Below, piece after piece: positions 1 through 5,127 of a stretch of DNA of 5,127 bases. Below the pieces are notes generated by a model, which saw only the letters and a list, made by a program, of their open reading frames with translations, was not told where the DNA came from and ran no database searches. Location of the stretch: the NCBI GenBank assembly GCA_029935295.1, contig JAOZKP010000142.1, positions 1 to 5,127 of the forward strand. The letters are read 5' to 3'. Made by a program: the position numbers and the translations under genes. This DNA comes from a bacterium. GTDB lineage: Bacteria > Desulfobacterota > Anaeroferrophillalia > Anaeroferrophillales > Tharpellaceae. Numbering within the stretch: position 1 is the stretch's first letter; every line of letters starts with the position of its first letter.

Positions 1-428
1 TGCTTTTTAATAACTTAAGACAGCCGGCTATAATTTTACTGCTGGTACCTTTTGCCTTGATCGGGGTGACCGTGGGGTTGCTTGGCTCAGGTGTTCCTTT
101 TGGTTTTATGGCTCTATTGGGTATGTTGAGTTTGACCGGCATGTTGATTAAGAATGCGATTGTCCTTATCGATCAGATTAATCTGGAACTTAGTGACGGG
201 AAGGAGCCGTTTAAAGCGATTATGGATGCCTCGGTAAGTCGTATGCGTCCGGTCTGTATGGCCGCGATTACCACAGTATTGGGTATGATGCCCCTGGTCA
301 TCGATCCGTTCTTTCAGGGACTGGCGGTAACCGTAATGGGTGGATTGAGTTTTGCTACGCTTTTGACCCTAATCCTGGTTCCGGTTTTTTACGTGATTGC
401 TTACCAGGTGAAATGGCAGAAGATATAG
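1..428 (+). CDS. RND efflux transporter (HAE1/AcrB-like), C-terminal end, 5' truncated
   Basis: This is the last 141 residues of an inner-membrane RND permease; the reading frame is open at the left edge (first full codon at base 3) and stops with TAG at 426-428. It is expected to export drugs or other small molecules using the proton gradient, together with a periplasmic adaptor and an outer-membrane channel; neither is visible here. The sequence shows the final membrane segments of the family: QPAIILLLVPFALIG, then FGFMALLGMLSLTGMLIKNAIVLIDQI, the cytoplasmic loop with SRMRPVCMAAITTVLGMMPL, and the last helix GLSFATLLTLILVPVFYVIAY. A short tail (QVKWQKI) follows. These match the AcrB/MexB/HAE1 pattern 'GxxxLxGxxxKNAIVLxDxI ... 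RxRPVxMTAxTTxLGxxPL'. The proton-relay residues and the periplasmic domains lie outside the window, so substrate and subfamily cannot be assigned. An internal TTG at 57 is not the real start, because homology continues upstream of it. Confidence 0.93.
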   Translation, partial: LFNNLRQPAIILLLVPFALIGVTVGLLGSGVPFGFMALLGMLSLTGMLIKNAIVLIDQINLELSDGKEPFKAIMDASVSRMRPVCMAAITTVLGMMPLVIDPFFQGLAVTVMGGLSFATLLTLILVPVFYVIAYQVKWQKI

Positions 429-463
429 GGGAATAATTCTGATAGCGATGTTTTTCTGGTGTT

Positions 464-491
464 TAAGACTCAGGATTAAACCTGAGTCTTA
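464..491 (+). terminator. Perfect 11-bp hairpin after the RND gene (possible terminator)
   Basis: The arms TAAGACTCAGG (464-474) and CCTGAGTCTTA (481-491) pair perfectly around the 6-nt loop ATTAAA. The hairpin lies 35 bp after the RND stop and 48 bp before the SYLF start, where a transcript end or processing site would be expected. No U-tract follows on the + strand (TCAGCAGAG) and none is clear on the - strand, so this is not a textbook intrinsic terminator. It could instead be a transcript-stabilising stem or a palindromic operator. Confidence 0.45.
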
Positions 492-539
492 TCAGCAGAG
501 AGCAAGACCTTGAAAAGTAGAGGGCGTAGGGTTGATATT

Positions 540-1196
540 ATGAATATAAAAAGAACAATATACTGTGGCAAGGCCTTAAAGGTAGCGGTTCACTGTTTTC
601 TTGCAGTTGTAATGATGAGTTTTATGCAATTGTCGGTCTTTGCCGGGACAGCTGAAAATATTGGCAAGAAAATAGATGCTGGTATACATAAAATTTCTAC
701 ATATTCGCCAACGGCAACGGCTGCTGAGATCAGTCATAAAGTAGAGGTTGCTCTGCAAACTCTTTATGCCAATTCGCCAACTGCCAAGGAGCTGTCAACC
801 CTTGCAAAGGGGGTTCTGGTTTTTCCAGATATTATTAAAGGTGGCTTGATTGTTGGTGGTCAATATGGTGAGGGAGCATTGATTACTGATGGTAAAGTGG
901 AGGGTTACTACAATACTGTAGCGGCCTCTTATGGTCTCCAGATTGGGGGGCAGAAATTCGGTTACGCAATGTTTTTTATGACTGATGCATCCCTCAAGTA
1001 TCTAGAAAAAAGTTCTGGTTGGGAAGTTGGAGTGGGGCCCAGTGTGGTTGTGGTTGATGATGGCATGGCAAAAACTATAACCACCTCAACTGCTAAAGAA
1101 GACGTCTACGCCTTCTGCTTTGACCAGAAAGGCCTGATGGCCGGGCTTGGTCTTCAGGGTTCCAAGATTACAAAAACTAACCCGGCTGAAAAGTGA
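540..1196 (+). CDS. Exported SYLF (Ysc84) domain protein
   Basis: The product is a 218-residue secreted protein with a SYLF/Ysc84 (DUF500) domain, a family linked to lipid binding and, in eukaryotes, to actin and membrane binding; the bacterial role is poorly defined. Residues 1-35 look like a Sec signal peptide: a basic start (MNIKR), a hydrophobic core (VAVHCFLAVVMMSFMQL), then VFA before a likely cut ahead of GTAEN. The final residue before the cut is Ala, not Cys, so it is not an obvious lipoprotein. The domain occupies roughly residues 70-215 and shows the family's glycine-rich core: KGVLVFPDIIKGGLIVGGQYGEGAL, then YYNTVAASYGLQIGGQ, then FMTDASLKYLE, SSGWEVGVGPSVVVVDDG and a C-terminal GLMAGLGLQGSKIT. 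The ATG at 540 was chosen because GTAGGG lies 8 nt upstream and the signal peptide begins naturally there; an in-frame TTG at 510 would add ten hydrophilic residues (MKSRGRRVDI) ahead of it. The gene follows the RND pump in the same direction, but the hairpin between them suggests a separate unit. Confidence 0.9.
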   Translation: MNIKRTIYCGKALKVAVHCFLAVVMMSFMQLSVFAGTAENIGKKIDAGIHKISTYSPTATAAEISHKVEVALQTLYANSPTAKELSTLAKGVLVFPDIIKGGLIVGGQYGEGALITDGKVEGYYNTVAASYGLQIGGQKFGYAMFFMTDASLKYLEKSSGWEVGVGPSVVVVDDGMAKTITTSTAKEDVYAFCFDQKGLMAGLGLQGSKITKTNPAEK

Positions 1197-1234
1197 TGCT
1201 GTAAGTAGGATATTTTTTGTCAATCAAATCAATT

Positions 1235-1258
1235 CGGGAGTATGGCCATTTGCTCCCG
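1235..1258 (+). terminator. Local CGGGAG/CTCCCG hairpin, possible terminator of the SYLF gene
   Basis: CGGGAG (1235-1240) and CTCCCG (1253-1258) form a perfect 6-bp GC-rich stem around a 12-nt loop (TATGGCCATTTG) that itself contains the palindrome ATGGCCAT. It lies 39 bp after the SYLF stop. The trailing bases are pyrimidine-rich (CTTCTTCTG) but not a true U-run, so termination is plausible and unproven. The same bases also form the outer arm of the longer palindrome, so the two structures compete. Confidence 0.35.
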
Positions 1259-1410
1259 CTTCTTCTGAAAAAATCTTGATTTTCTAAGCTCACTTCGCCA
1301 ATTACTTAACTCGCTCATGCTTCGCTCAGACAGAAGTAATTTTTGGGCTACATTTCACTGAGAAAATACTCGATTTTTTCAGGACACTCCAACAAACGAC
1401 CAAACTCCCT
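1235..1410. repeat. Long imperfect inverted repeat (MITE/REP-like palindromic element)
   Basis: Four blocks pair in nested order. 1236-1252 pairs with 1393-1409 (14 of 17 positions). 1265-1275 (CTGAAAAAATC) pairs with 1372-1382 (11 of 11). 1279-1285 pairs with 1361-1367 (7 of 7). 1301-1307 (ATTACTT) pairs with 1334-1340 (7 of 7). The central loop (1308-1333) has the near-repeat CGCTCATGCTTCGCTC. Unpaired stretches separate the blocks. There is no coding frame inside, no transposase nearby, and no obvious target-site duplication at the ends. The shape suits a non-autonomous palindromic repeat or a long structured RNA; its identity is inference. Confidence 0.65.
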
Positions 1411-1421
1411 CAAGCAAGTTT

Positions 1422-1487
1422 CTAACCGAACAGTGCTGGATTTTTTATATATTTTTTACATGCAAATTCCTAACCGGACAACACTGA
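1422..1487. repeat. Degenerate direct-repeat pair CTAACCG(A/G)ACA
   Basis: CTAACCGAACAGTGCTGG (1422-1439) and CTAACCGGACAACACTGA (1470-1487) match at 13 of 18 positions, 48 bp apart, with an A/T tract (1440-1458) between them. The second copy runs into a small 5-bp hairpin, ACAAC(ACTGA)GTTGT at 1478-1492. They could be a duplicated regulatory site or the edge of a dispersed repeat; the sequence alone does not decide. Confidence 0.4.
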
Positions 1488-1567
1488 GTTGTGCGAGTTA
1501 AATTAATTTTTTTGGAAGTTCACCGCTGGAATATTAAGATGTGAAACTGGTGGTATTTCGTAAAATT

Positions 1568-1572
1568 AAGGA
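1568..1572 (+). promoter_or_regulatory. Ribosome binding site that sets the mazG start
   Basis: AAGGA lies 9 nt before the ATG at 1582. A TTG directly upstream (1579) is in frame and would add one residue, but the ATG is the better codon at a normal spacing. Confidence 0.6.
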
Positions 1573-1581
1573 AATAGATTG

Positions 1582-2403
1582 ATGGTAGATCAAACCAAGT
1601 TATCAATGTCAACTGATTTTGCTTCTGCCGAAAGGTTTCAGGAACTCTGGCAGGTTGTGTGCAAATTACGTTCGCCGGAAGGTTGTCCCTGGGATCGGGA
1701 GCAGGATTTTGCGTCGATGAAAAATCAATTTCTGGATGAAGTTTATGAATTTATCGATGCATTGGAGGCGGATGACAGTCGAGCCATGTCCGAGGAGTTG
1801 GGAGATCTTTTTTTTCATCTCCTCTTTTTCAGCTGTCTCGGTGAAGATGGTGAACTTTTTAAGCTGGAAACGACGCTGGAGCAGATTAAAGCCAAGCTTA
1901 TACGCCGGCATCCGCATGTTTTTTCAGAAACTGAGGCCGACGATATCTCTCCAGAAGAGGTAAAGGTTAATTGGGATCGGATTAAGCGTGAAGTAGAGGG
2001 CAAAGAGTATAAATCGGCTCTGGATTCGGTGCCCGTCTCTCTGCCGCCGTTGTTAAAGGCTTTTGTTTTCGGGCAGAAAGCGGCTAAAGTCGGTTTTGAC
2101 TGGTCTTCTCCCGCTGAAATTTTGCCAAAACTGCATGAGGAGCTGGCTGAGGTTGAAGAGGTGCTTGAATCCGGGGGTGAGCGTTTGCACGAGGAACTTG
2201 GTGACTTGCTGTTTGTGGTTGTCAATCTGGTTAGACTCTCTGGTTTTGAACCGGGTCGGGTGCTTAATCGGGCGAACCTGAAGTTTTCACGTCGCTTTCG
2301 GTTTATGGAACAGCAGGCTCTGTCGCAAGGTTTAACTTTGACCGCGCTTACACTTGAAAAACAGGAAGTTTTATGGCAACAGGCAAAACTGGCACAGGGT
2401 TGA
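1582..2403 (+). CDS. mazG: Nucleoside triphosphate pyrophosphohydrolase MazG
   Basis: This cytosolic house-cleaning enzyme hydrolyses (d)NTPs to NMP and pyrophosphate. In E. coli, MazG is linked to toxin-antitoxin and ppGpp stress responses. The 273-residue length is close to the E. coli protein (263). Two MazG folds are visible. The first has the signature LRSPEGCPWDREQ (29-41), the metal-binding helix FLDEVYEFIDALE (50-62), EELGD (71-75) and RRHPHVF (108-114). The second has KVGFDW (169-174), EELAEVEE (186-193) and EELGDLLFVVVNLVR (204-218). The acidic ExxE...EELGD pairs needed for Mg2+ binding are kept in both domains. The first domain has DEVYE where EEAYE is common, which is a mild change. 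The linker NWDRIKREVEGKEYKSALDSVP (130-151) also matches the family. The gene sits alone between two long gaps, with no adjacent relA or mazEF, so it is probably transcribed on its own. Confidence 0.96.
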   Translation: MVDQTKLSMSTDFASAERFQELWQVVCKLRSPEGCPWDREQDFASMKNQFLDEVYEFIDALEADDSRAMSEELGDLFFHLLFFSCLGEDGELFKLETTLEQIKAKLIRRHPHVFSETEADDISPEEVKVNWDRIKREVEGKEYKSALDSVPVSLPPLLKAFVFGQKAAKVGFDWSSPAEILPKLHEELAEVEEVLESGGERLHEELGDLLFVVVNLVRLSGFEPGRVLNRANLKFSRRFRFMEQQALSQGLTLTALTLEKQEVLWQQAKLAQG

Positions 2404-2565
2404 GTTCGCAAGCAGCAAGACTGCCTGTGGAAAACATTGTGGAATTGAGTGCATAATCAGTTGATATCGTTGATAAAAGTGGTTTGTAAGGGTTTGGAAA
2501 GGGTTTTGTTTTTATGGAAAAGTTCAATGAAATTAATGTGTTGTCTTTTAGGGTAATGCTATCTT

Positions 2566-2655
2566 ATGGATAATAAAGATATTTTGCAAGTTACTCACAG
2601 AGGCTGTGGAATAGTTGCTGATGAAGTTGTTGAAAAGCTGTGGATGGAATGTTAG
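2566..2655 (+). CDS. Possible 29-residue small protein or leader peptide
   Basis: The frame starts with ATG and ends with TAG, encoding MDNKDILQVTHRGCGIVADE and then VVEKLWMEC. The composition is protein-like and ordinary, with no membrane segment or known motif; the two Cys residues (14 and 29) are the only notable feature. It is closed upstream by an in-frame TAA at 2554. AGGG at 2550-2553 lies 12 nt before the start, longer than ideal. It overlaps by 8 bp the end of a 19-codon frame (2514-2573) that has GGAAAGGG 10 nt ahead of its ATG, so coupled translation is possible. It ends 49 bp before the chosen thioredoxin start. Frames this short often arise by chance, so support is weak and I recognise no family. 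Confidence 0.2.
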   Translation: MDNKDILQVTHRGCGIVADEVVEKLWMEC

Positions 2656-2695
2656 TAACTGAATCATCTATCTAAAAATGAATGAGAAAACCTAC

Positions 2696-2700
2696 GAGGA
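2696..2700 (+). promoter_or_regulatory. Ribosome binding site that favours the thioredoxin start at 2705
   Basis: GAGGA ends 4 nt before the ATG at 2705. The upstream in-frame ATG at 2678 has no purine-rich site before it (ATCATCTATCTAAAA). The spacing is a little short, so the longer form cannot be excluded. Confidence 0.45.
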
Positions 2701-2704
2701 AGAG

Positions 2705-3148
2705 ATGTCGGAAAGAGTGGAGATTAAACTGGTTTGTTTAAAGTGTCAGACACTTAACAAGATTATAGATGCAAGCCCGGCAGAGACGTCTGTTTGTGAG
2801 AAATGCGGCCTGCCGCTTTTAACTGGCCGGGTAGGTGAGCTGACAACTACCTTTTTTGCAGAAACTATTGAGAATACCAATTTGCCGGTGGTGGTCAATT
2901 TCTGGACTTCGTGGTGTGGTCACTGTCGTAACTTTGAGTCGGTTTTTGCCGAGGCTGCCAGCGAATTGAAATTGCAGGCACTTCTTTTCCGGGTGGAAAC
3001 TGAGGAGGAGCCGGAGCTGGTGCGCCAGTTCGCAATGATGACTACACCCACTCAGGTGGTTTTTCGTGGTGGGAAAGAGGTTGCCAGGCAAACCGGAGTG
3101 TCGCAGCTGCCGCTTTTAATGGAGTGGCTGAAACCTCATTTAAGCTGA
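2705..3148 (+). CDS. Thioredoxin-family protein with N-terminal zinc ribbon (TrxC-like, WCGHC active site)
   Basis: The product is a 147-residue cytosolic thiol-disulfide oxidoreductase resembling thioredoxin 2 (E. coli TrxC, 139 residues). The N-terminus has two CxxC pairs, C11-x2-C14 and C31-x2-C34, spaced as in the TrxC zinc ribbon (VCLKC ... VCEKCGLPLL). The thioredoxin fold follows from about residue 46: VVVNFWTSWCGHC with active-site C71 and C74, the EEPELVRQFAM segment, the cis-proline loop TTPTQVVFRGGKE (P115), and a C-terminal helix. Two departures stand out. The active site is WCGHC, as in protein disulfide isomerase, not WCGPC. The buried Asp of thioredoxins (VDFW) is Asn65 here. 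Both could alter redox potential or proton transfer. Start 2705 is chosen for its ribosome binding site and because TrxC proteins begin close to the first Cys pair; starting at 2678 adds nine acidic residues. The gene ends overlapping the convergent kinase gene. I left out the trxC symbol because of the altered active site. Confidence 0.88.
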   Translation: MSERVEIKLVCLKCQTLNKIIDASPAETSVCEKCGLPLLTGRVGELTTTFFAETIENTNLPVVVNFWTSWCGHCRNFESVFAEAASELKLQALLFRVETEEEPELVRQFAMMTTPTQVVFRGGKEVARQTGVSQLPLLMEWLKPHLS

Positions 3149-5127
3149 GTCTTTTTTCAGCATTCTTTTTACAATCTCACCCAGACATTGGATTGTGTAG
3201 GGTTTTTTGATGAAAGCTGAAGGGCCGTATGCAAGGGCTTTTTCAACTTCACTGTTTTCGGAAAAACCACTGGCAATAACCGCTTTCAGCCCGGGTTTAA
3301 TTTCACTCATGTAGGCATAGGTCTGGCGGCCGTTAATACCGGGTTCCATCAGCATATCAAGCAGTACCAGGTCGATATGCTCTTTTCTGAGGCGTTCGAT
3401 GCCCTCCTCACCGGATGCGGCGGTTAATGTCTGATAGTTGAGAGAGGTTAGGAGTTCACTGGCAATATCACGTTGGATAGTTTCATCGTCAACGATCAGA
3501 ATTTTTTCCGAATTGCCATATAAGCCTGTGACTGTTGCATCTGTATCCGGTTCAGATGCTGGTTCGGTTTTGTCACTGCTTGCTTCGGCTGCGGGCAAAT
3601 AGATGGTGAAAGTTGTGCCGGTTGTGTCACTTTTGAGTTTGATTTTGCCTTCATGGTCCTCAATAATATTCCAGACGATAGCAAGCCCTAAGCCAGTGCC
3701 GCTGCGGCCCATATTTTTTTTACTATAGAAAGGTTCAAAAATGCGGGCCTGATCGGTGGCCGAGATGCCGGGGCCGTTATCCTGGATTGTAATAGCAATA
3801 TATTCACCCGGTTTGGCCAGATAGCCTTCCATATCGGGTGTGTCAATATTGAGATTGCAGCTGGTGATGATAATCTCTCCCGGGCCGGAGATCGCCTCGA
3901 ATGCATTCATGATAAGATTAGTCAGAACCCGGCGGATGTGGACGCTTGAACCTTCGATATTGCGAAGTTCAGGGGCAAGCTCAGTTGTCAGCGTGATCTC
4001 TTGATGGTGTCCGTTCAAAGTGCTGACTTCAGGTGAATTGATGGCATTTTCAATTTCCTGATTGATGGTAACCTTGTCTTTGACGGCGGCAACACCGCGG
4101 GTTATCGTCAGCATATCGGCAACAACATCAGCTGCCCGTTTGCCGGAATCTAATATGGCAGTGACCGGTCGCCGCAGAGGGCTGTCAGCCGGTAGTTTTA
4201 ACAGTATGAGCTCCGGGTAGCTGATGATACCGGAGAGAATATTGTTGAGATCATGCGCCACCCCGCCGGCCATCAGGCCGACCGCTTCCATCTTCTGTTG
4301 TAGACGCAGTTTCTTTTCGGTCAGGTGCAGTTTCTCTGCCTGCTGCTGAATCTTCACATTCTGTTCATGCAGTTTGCGGTTATACTTTCTTAAAGTATAG
4401 TTGTGCCAGAGGAGAATTAAGAGGCCAACAGCTGCCAGCAGCAGGATCTGGATTATGAGCTTTCGGTTATCTTTCTGATCATAACGTACCGCAATCCAGT
4501 TATTTAAAATCTGCTGATGAGTTTTTGAGTCGATGGCGGCGATGGCTTTGTCAAAAATTGTTACAAGTACAGGTTCATCATTGCGGACGCCGATACCAAG
4601 TTCCCAGCGTTCGTCAAATTTGCCGGCGACTTTGAGCTCGCCGACAAAATCTTTCTGAATCGTATAGCCGACAGTTGCCAGGGTGCCGATGAAACCGAAA
4701 AGTTTGCCACTGACGACCTGTTTTAGCCCTTCCGGAGCCGAAGCAACATCAACAATTTGCATTTTCGGAAAGCGTTTGCGGAGAATCTCATTGAAGGCGT
4801 AACCTTTGACGAGGCCTATTTTTTTGTCGGTGATCAATGATATATTGTCAATGAACGGCGTTTCAGTGCGGGCCGCCATGACCAGCGGAATGCTCAGGTA
4901 TGGCCGGGTGAAATTCATATAAGTCCGTCGTTCCGGGGTCGGCATTGCCAACGAGAAAATATCACATTTTCGGGCTTTGGCAAAAGCTATAGATTCGCTC
5001 CAGTCATGGGTTGGAACCATCTGAATCGGGGTGCCGATCATTTTGGCAATGATGGCGATGTATTCGGCCGTCATGCCGATATGTTTGCCGTTTTTAATCA
5101 TTTCGAGCGGCATCCAGTTCGGATCAA
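3140..5127 (-). CDS. Hybrid sensor histidine kinase (SBP_bac_3 sensor - TM - HisKA - HATPase - receiver), 5' truncated
   Basis: This is a membrane sensor kinase whose N-terminus lies beyond the right edge. Upstream of the in-frame ATG at 5111-5113 the frame stays open and reads DPNW-MPLE, the usual opening motif of these solute-binding sensors, so that Met is internal. Numbering from it, residues 1-210 are a periplasmic SBP_bac_3 domain (GMTAEYIAIIAKMIG, DIFSLAMPTPERRTYMNFTRPY, KKIGLVKGYAFNEIL, a final LNNWIAVRY). A TM helix follows at about 219-236, then a charged coiled coil at 241-275. The H-box GGVAHDLNNILSGI carries phospho-acceptor H287 (bases 4253-4255) and resembles the HPK4/NtrB type. 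The ATPase has N403 (NLIMNAFEAI), DNGPGI (445-450), IFEPFY and GRSGTGLGLAIVW. After a polar linker (511-534) comes a receiver domain with D542/D543, phospho-acceptor D586, S615 and K637. All catalytic residues are present. No PAS domain, Hpt domain or partner regulator is seen here. The ligand is unknown; amino-acid-like solutes are typical for the fold. Confidence 0.95.
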   Translation of the reverse strand, partial: DPNWMPLEMIKNGKHIGMTAEYIAIIAKMIGTPIQMVPTHDWSESIAFAKARKCDIFSLAMPTPERRTYMNFTRPYLSIPLVMAARTETPFIDNISLITDKKIGLVKGYAFNEILRKRFPKMQIVDVASAPEGLKQVVSGKLFGFIGTLATVGYTIQKDFVGELKVAGKFDERWELGIGVRNDEPVLVTIFDKAIAAIDSKTHQQILNNWIAVRYDQKDNRKLIIQILLLAAVGLLILLWHNYTLRKYNRKLHEQNVKIQQQAEKLHLTEKKLRLQQKMEAVGLMAGGVAHDLNNILSGIISYPELILLKLPADSPLRRPVTAILDSGKRAADVVADMLTITRGVAAVKDKVTINQEIENAINSPEVSTLNGHHQEITLTTELAPELRNIEGSSVHIRRVLTNLIMNAFEAISGPGEIIITSCNLNIDTPDMEGYLAKPGEYIAITIQDNGPGISATDQARIFEPFYSKKNMGRSGTGLGLAIVWNIIEDHEGKIKLKSDTTGTTFTIYLPAAEASSDKTEPASEPDTDATVTGLYGNSEKILIVDDETIQRDIASELLTSLNYQTLTAASGEEGIERLRKEHIDLVLLDMLMEPGINGRQTYAYMSEIKPGLKAVIASGFSENSEVEKALAYGPSAFIKKPYTIQCLGEIVKRMLKKDSA
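3144..3170 (+). terminator. Weak hairpin plus T-run at the end of the thioredoxin gene
   Basis: GCTGA (3144-3148, overlapping the stop codon) pairs with TCAGC (3157-3161) across an 8-nt T-rich loop, and ATTCTTTTT follows (3162-3170). The stem is only 5 bp, so termination strength is doubtful. It lies inside the 3' coding end of the convergent kinase gene. Confidence 0.3.

Larger units (their letters stand above)
1197..1578. other. 382-bp intergenic region between the SYLF gene and mazG
   Basis: No convincing coding frame is seen on either strand. The left half is a long imperfect palindrome (1235-1410) with a local hairpin at its left edge. It is followed by two degenerate CTAACCG repeats flanking an A/T tract (1440-1458, two ATTTTTTA units). 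The last 70 bp hold only weak promoter-like matches for mazG. One is TTGGAA (1512-1517) with a 17-nt spacer to TAAGAT (1535-1540). Another is CGGACA (1475-1480) with a 17-nt spacer to TTAAAT (1498-1503). Neither is strong enough to annotate as a promoter. Confidence 0.7.
2404..2704. other. Gap between mazG and the thioredoxin gene, A/T-richer, with DnaA-box-like 9-mers
   Basis: The stretch holds no gene of normal size. It contains TGTGGAAAA at 2426-2434, which on the other strand reads TTTTCCACA and fits the E. coli DnaA-box consensus TTWTNCACA. One-mismatch versions are TTACTCACA (2591-2599) and TGTGGAATA (2605-2613). Looser copies are at 2438-2446 and 2639-2647. TTGATA (2461-2466) resembles a -35 box, but no good -10 follows. 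Two tiny overlapping frames (2514-2573 and 2566-2655) are discussed separately. No strong terminator was found after mazG. Confidence 0.5.

Noticed and set aside
510..539. TTG start giving a longer SYLF protein
   Set aside because: It would place ten hydrophilic, Arg-rich residues ahead of a normal signal peptide; the ATG at 540 has a better start codon and a suitable ribosome site.
576..758. 60-codon - strand frame inside the SYLF gene
   Set aside because: No ribosome site or recognisable protein; it lies entirely inside a well-supported gene.
1235..1490. CRISPR array or insertion sequence in the gap
   Set aside because: There are no regularly spaced identical repeats, no transposase frame, and no clear target-site duplication.
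1815..2411. Long open frame on the - strand across mazG
   Set aside because: The translation is Ser/Arg/Lys-rich low-complexity sequence with no family signature. It is the antisense shadow of mazG, whose own frame has all expected motifs.
2404..2704. Riboswitch or tRNA upstream of the thioredoxin gene
   Set aside because: No cloverleaf, CCA end or recognisable riboswitch core was found, and the only stems are short (for example GCAG/CTGC at 2412-2424).
3496..3906. Two small - strand frames (3496-3684 and 3688-3906) within the kinase
   Set aside because: They are alternative frames of the ATPase and linker coding sequence, with no motif of their own.

Overview
The window (about 5.1 kb) looks like ordinary chromosomal sequence from a Gram-negative bacterium. 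The RND efflux pump, the secreted SYLF-domain protein and the periplasmic-sensor histidine kinase all require a periplasm or cell envelope. The mix of MazG, a zinc-ribbon thioredoxin and an SBP-type hybrid kinase with an HPK4-like H-box (HDLNN) would fit a Desulfobacterota/Desulfuromonadia-like or related proteobacterial genome. That placement is inference; no marker gene in the window fixes it.

Layout: (1) 1-428 (+) is the 3' end of an HAE1/AcrB-type RND transporter, followed by a perfect 11-bp hairpin. (2) 540-1196 (+) is an exported SYLF/Ysc84-domain protein. (3) 1197-1578 is a 382-bp gap. It carries a roughly 175-bp imperfect long palindrome (1235-1410), a local GC-rich hairpin at the palindrome's left edge, and a pair of degenerate direct repeats around an A/T tract. 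(4) 1582-2403 (+) is a full-length two-domain MazG nucleoside triphosphate pyrophosphohydrolase. (5) 2404-2704 is an A/T-richer gap with several DnaA-box-like 9-mers and two very small overlapping reading frames of 19 and 29 codons. (6) 2705-3148 (+) is a thioredoxin with an N-terminal zinc ribbon, a WCGHC active site and Asn in place of the usual buried Asp. (7) 3140-5127 (-) is a hybrid sensor kinase (SBP_bac_3 sensor, one visible TM segment, coiled coil, HisKA, HATPase, receiver). It runs off the right edge and overlaps the thioredoxin gene tail-to-tail by 9 bp.

No single pathway links the genes. The RND end and the SYLF gene are both envelope functions, MazG and the thioredoxin are housekeeping or stress functions, and the kinase is an independent convergent unit. 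Nothing here amounts to a clear new multi-gene system. The signals most worth a second look are the palindromic element with its repeat pair, the altered thioredoxin active-site context, and the small frames and DnaA-box-like motifs between mazG and the thioredoxin gene.
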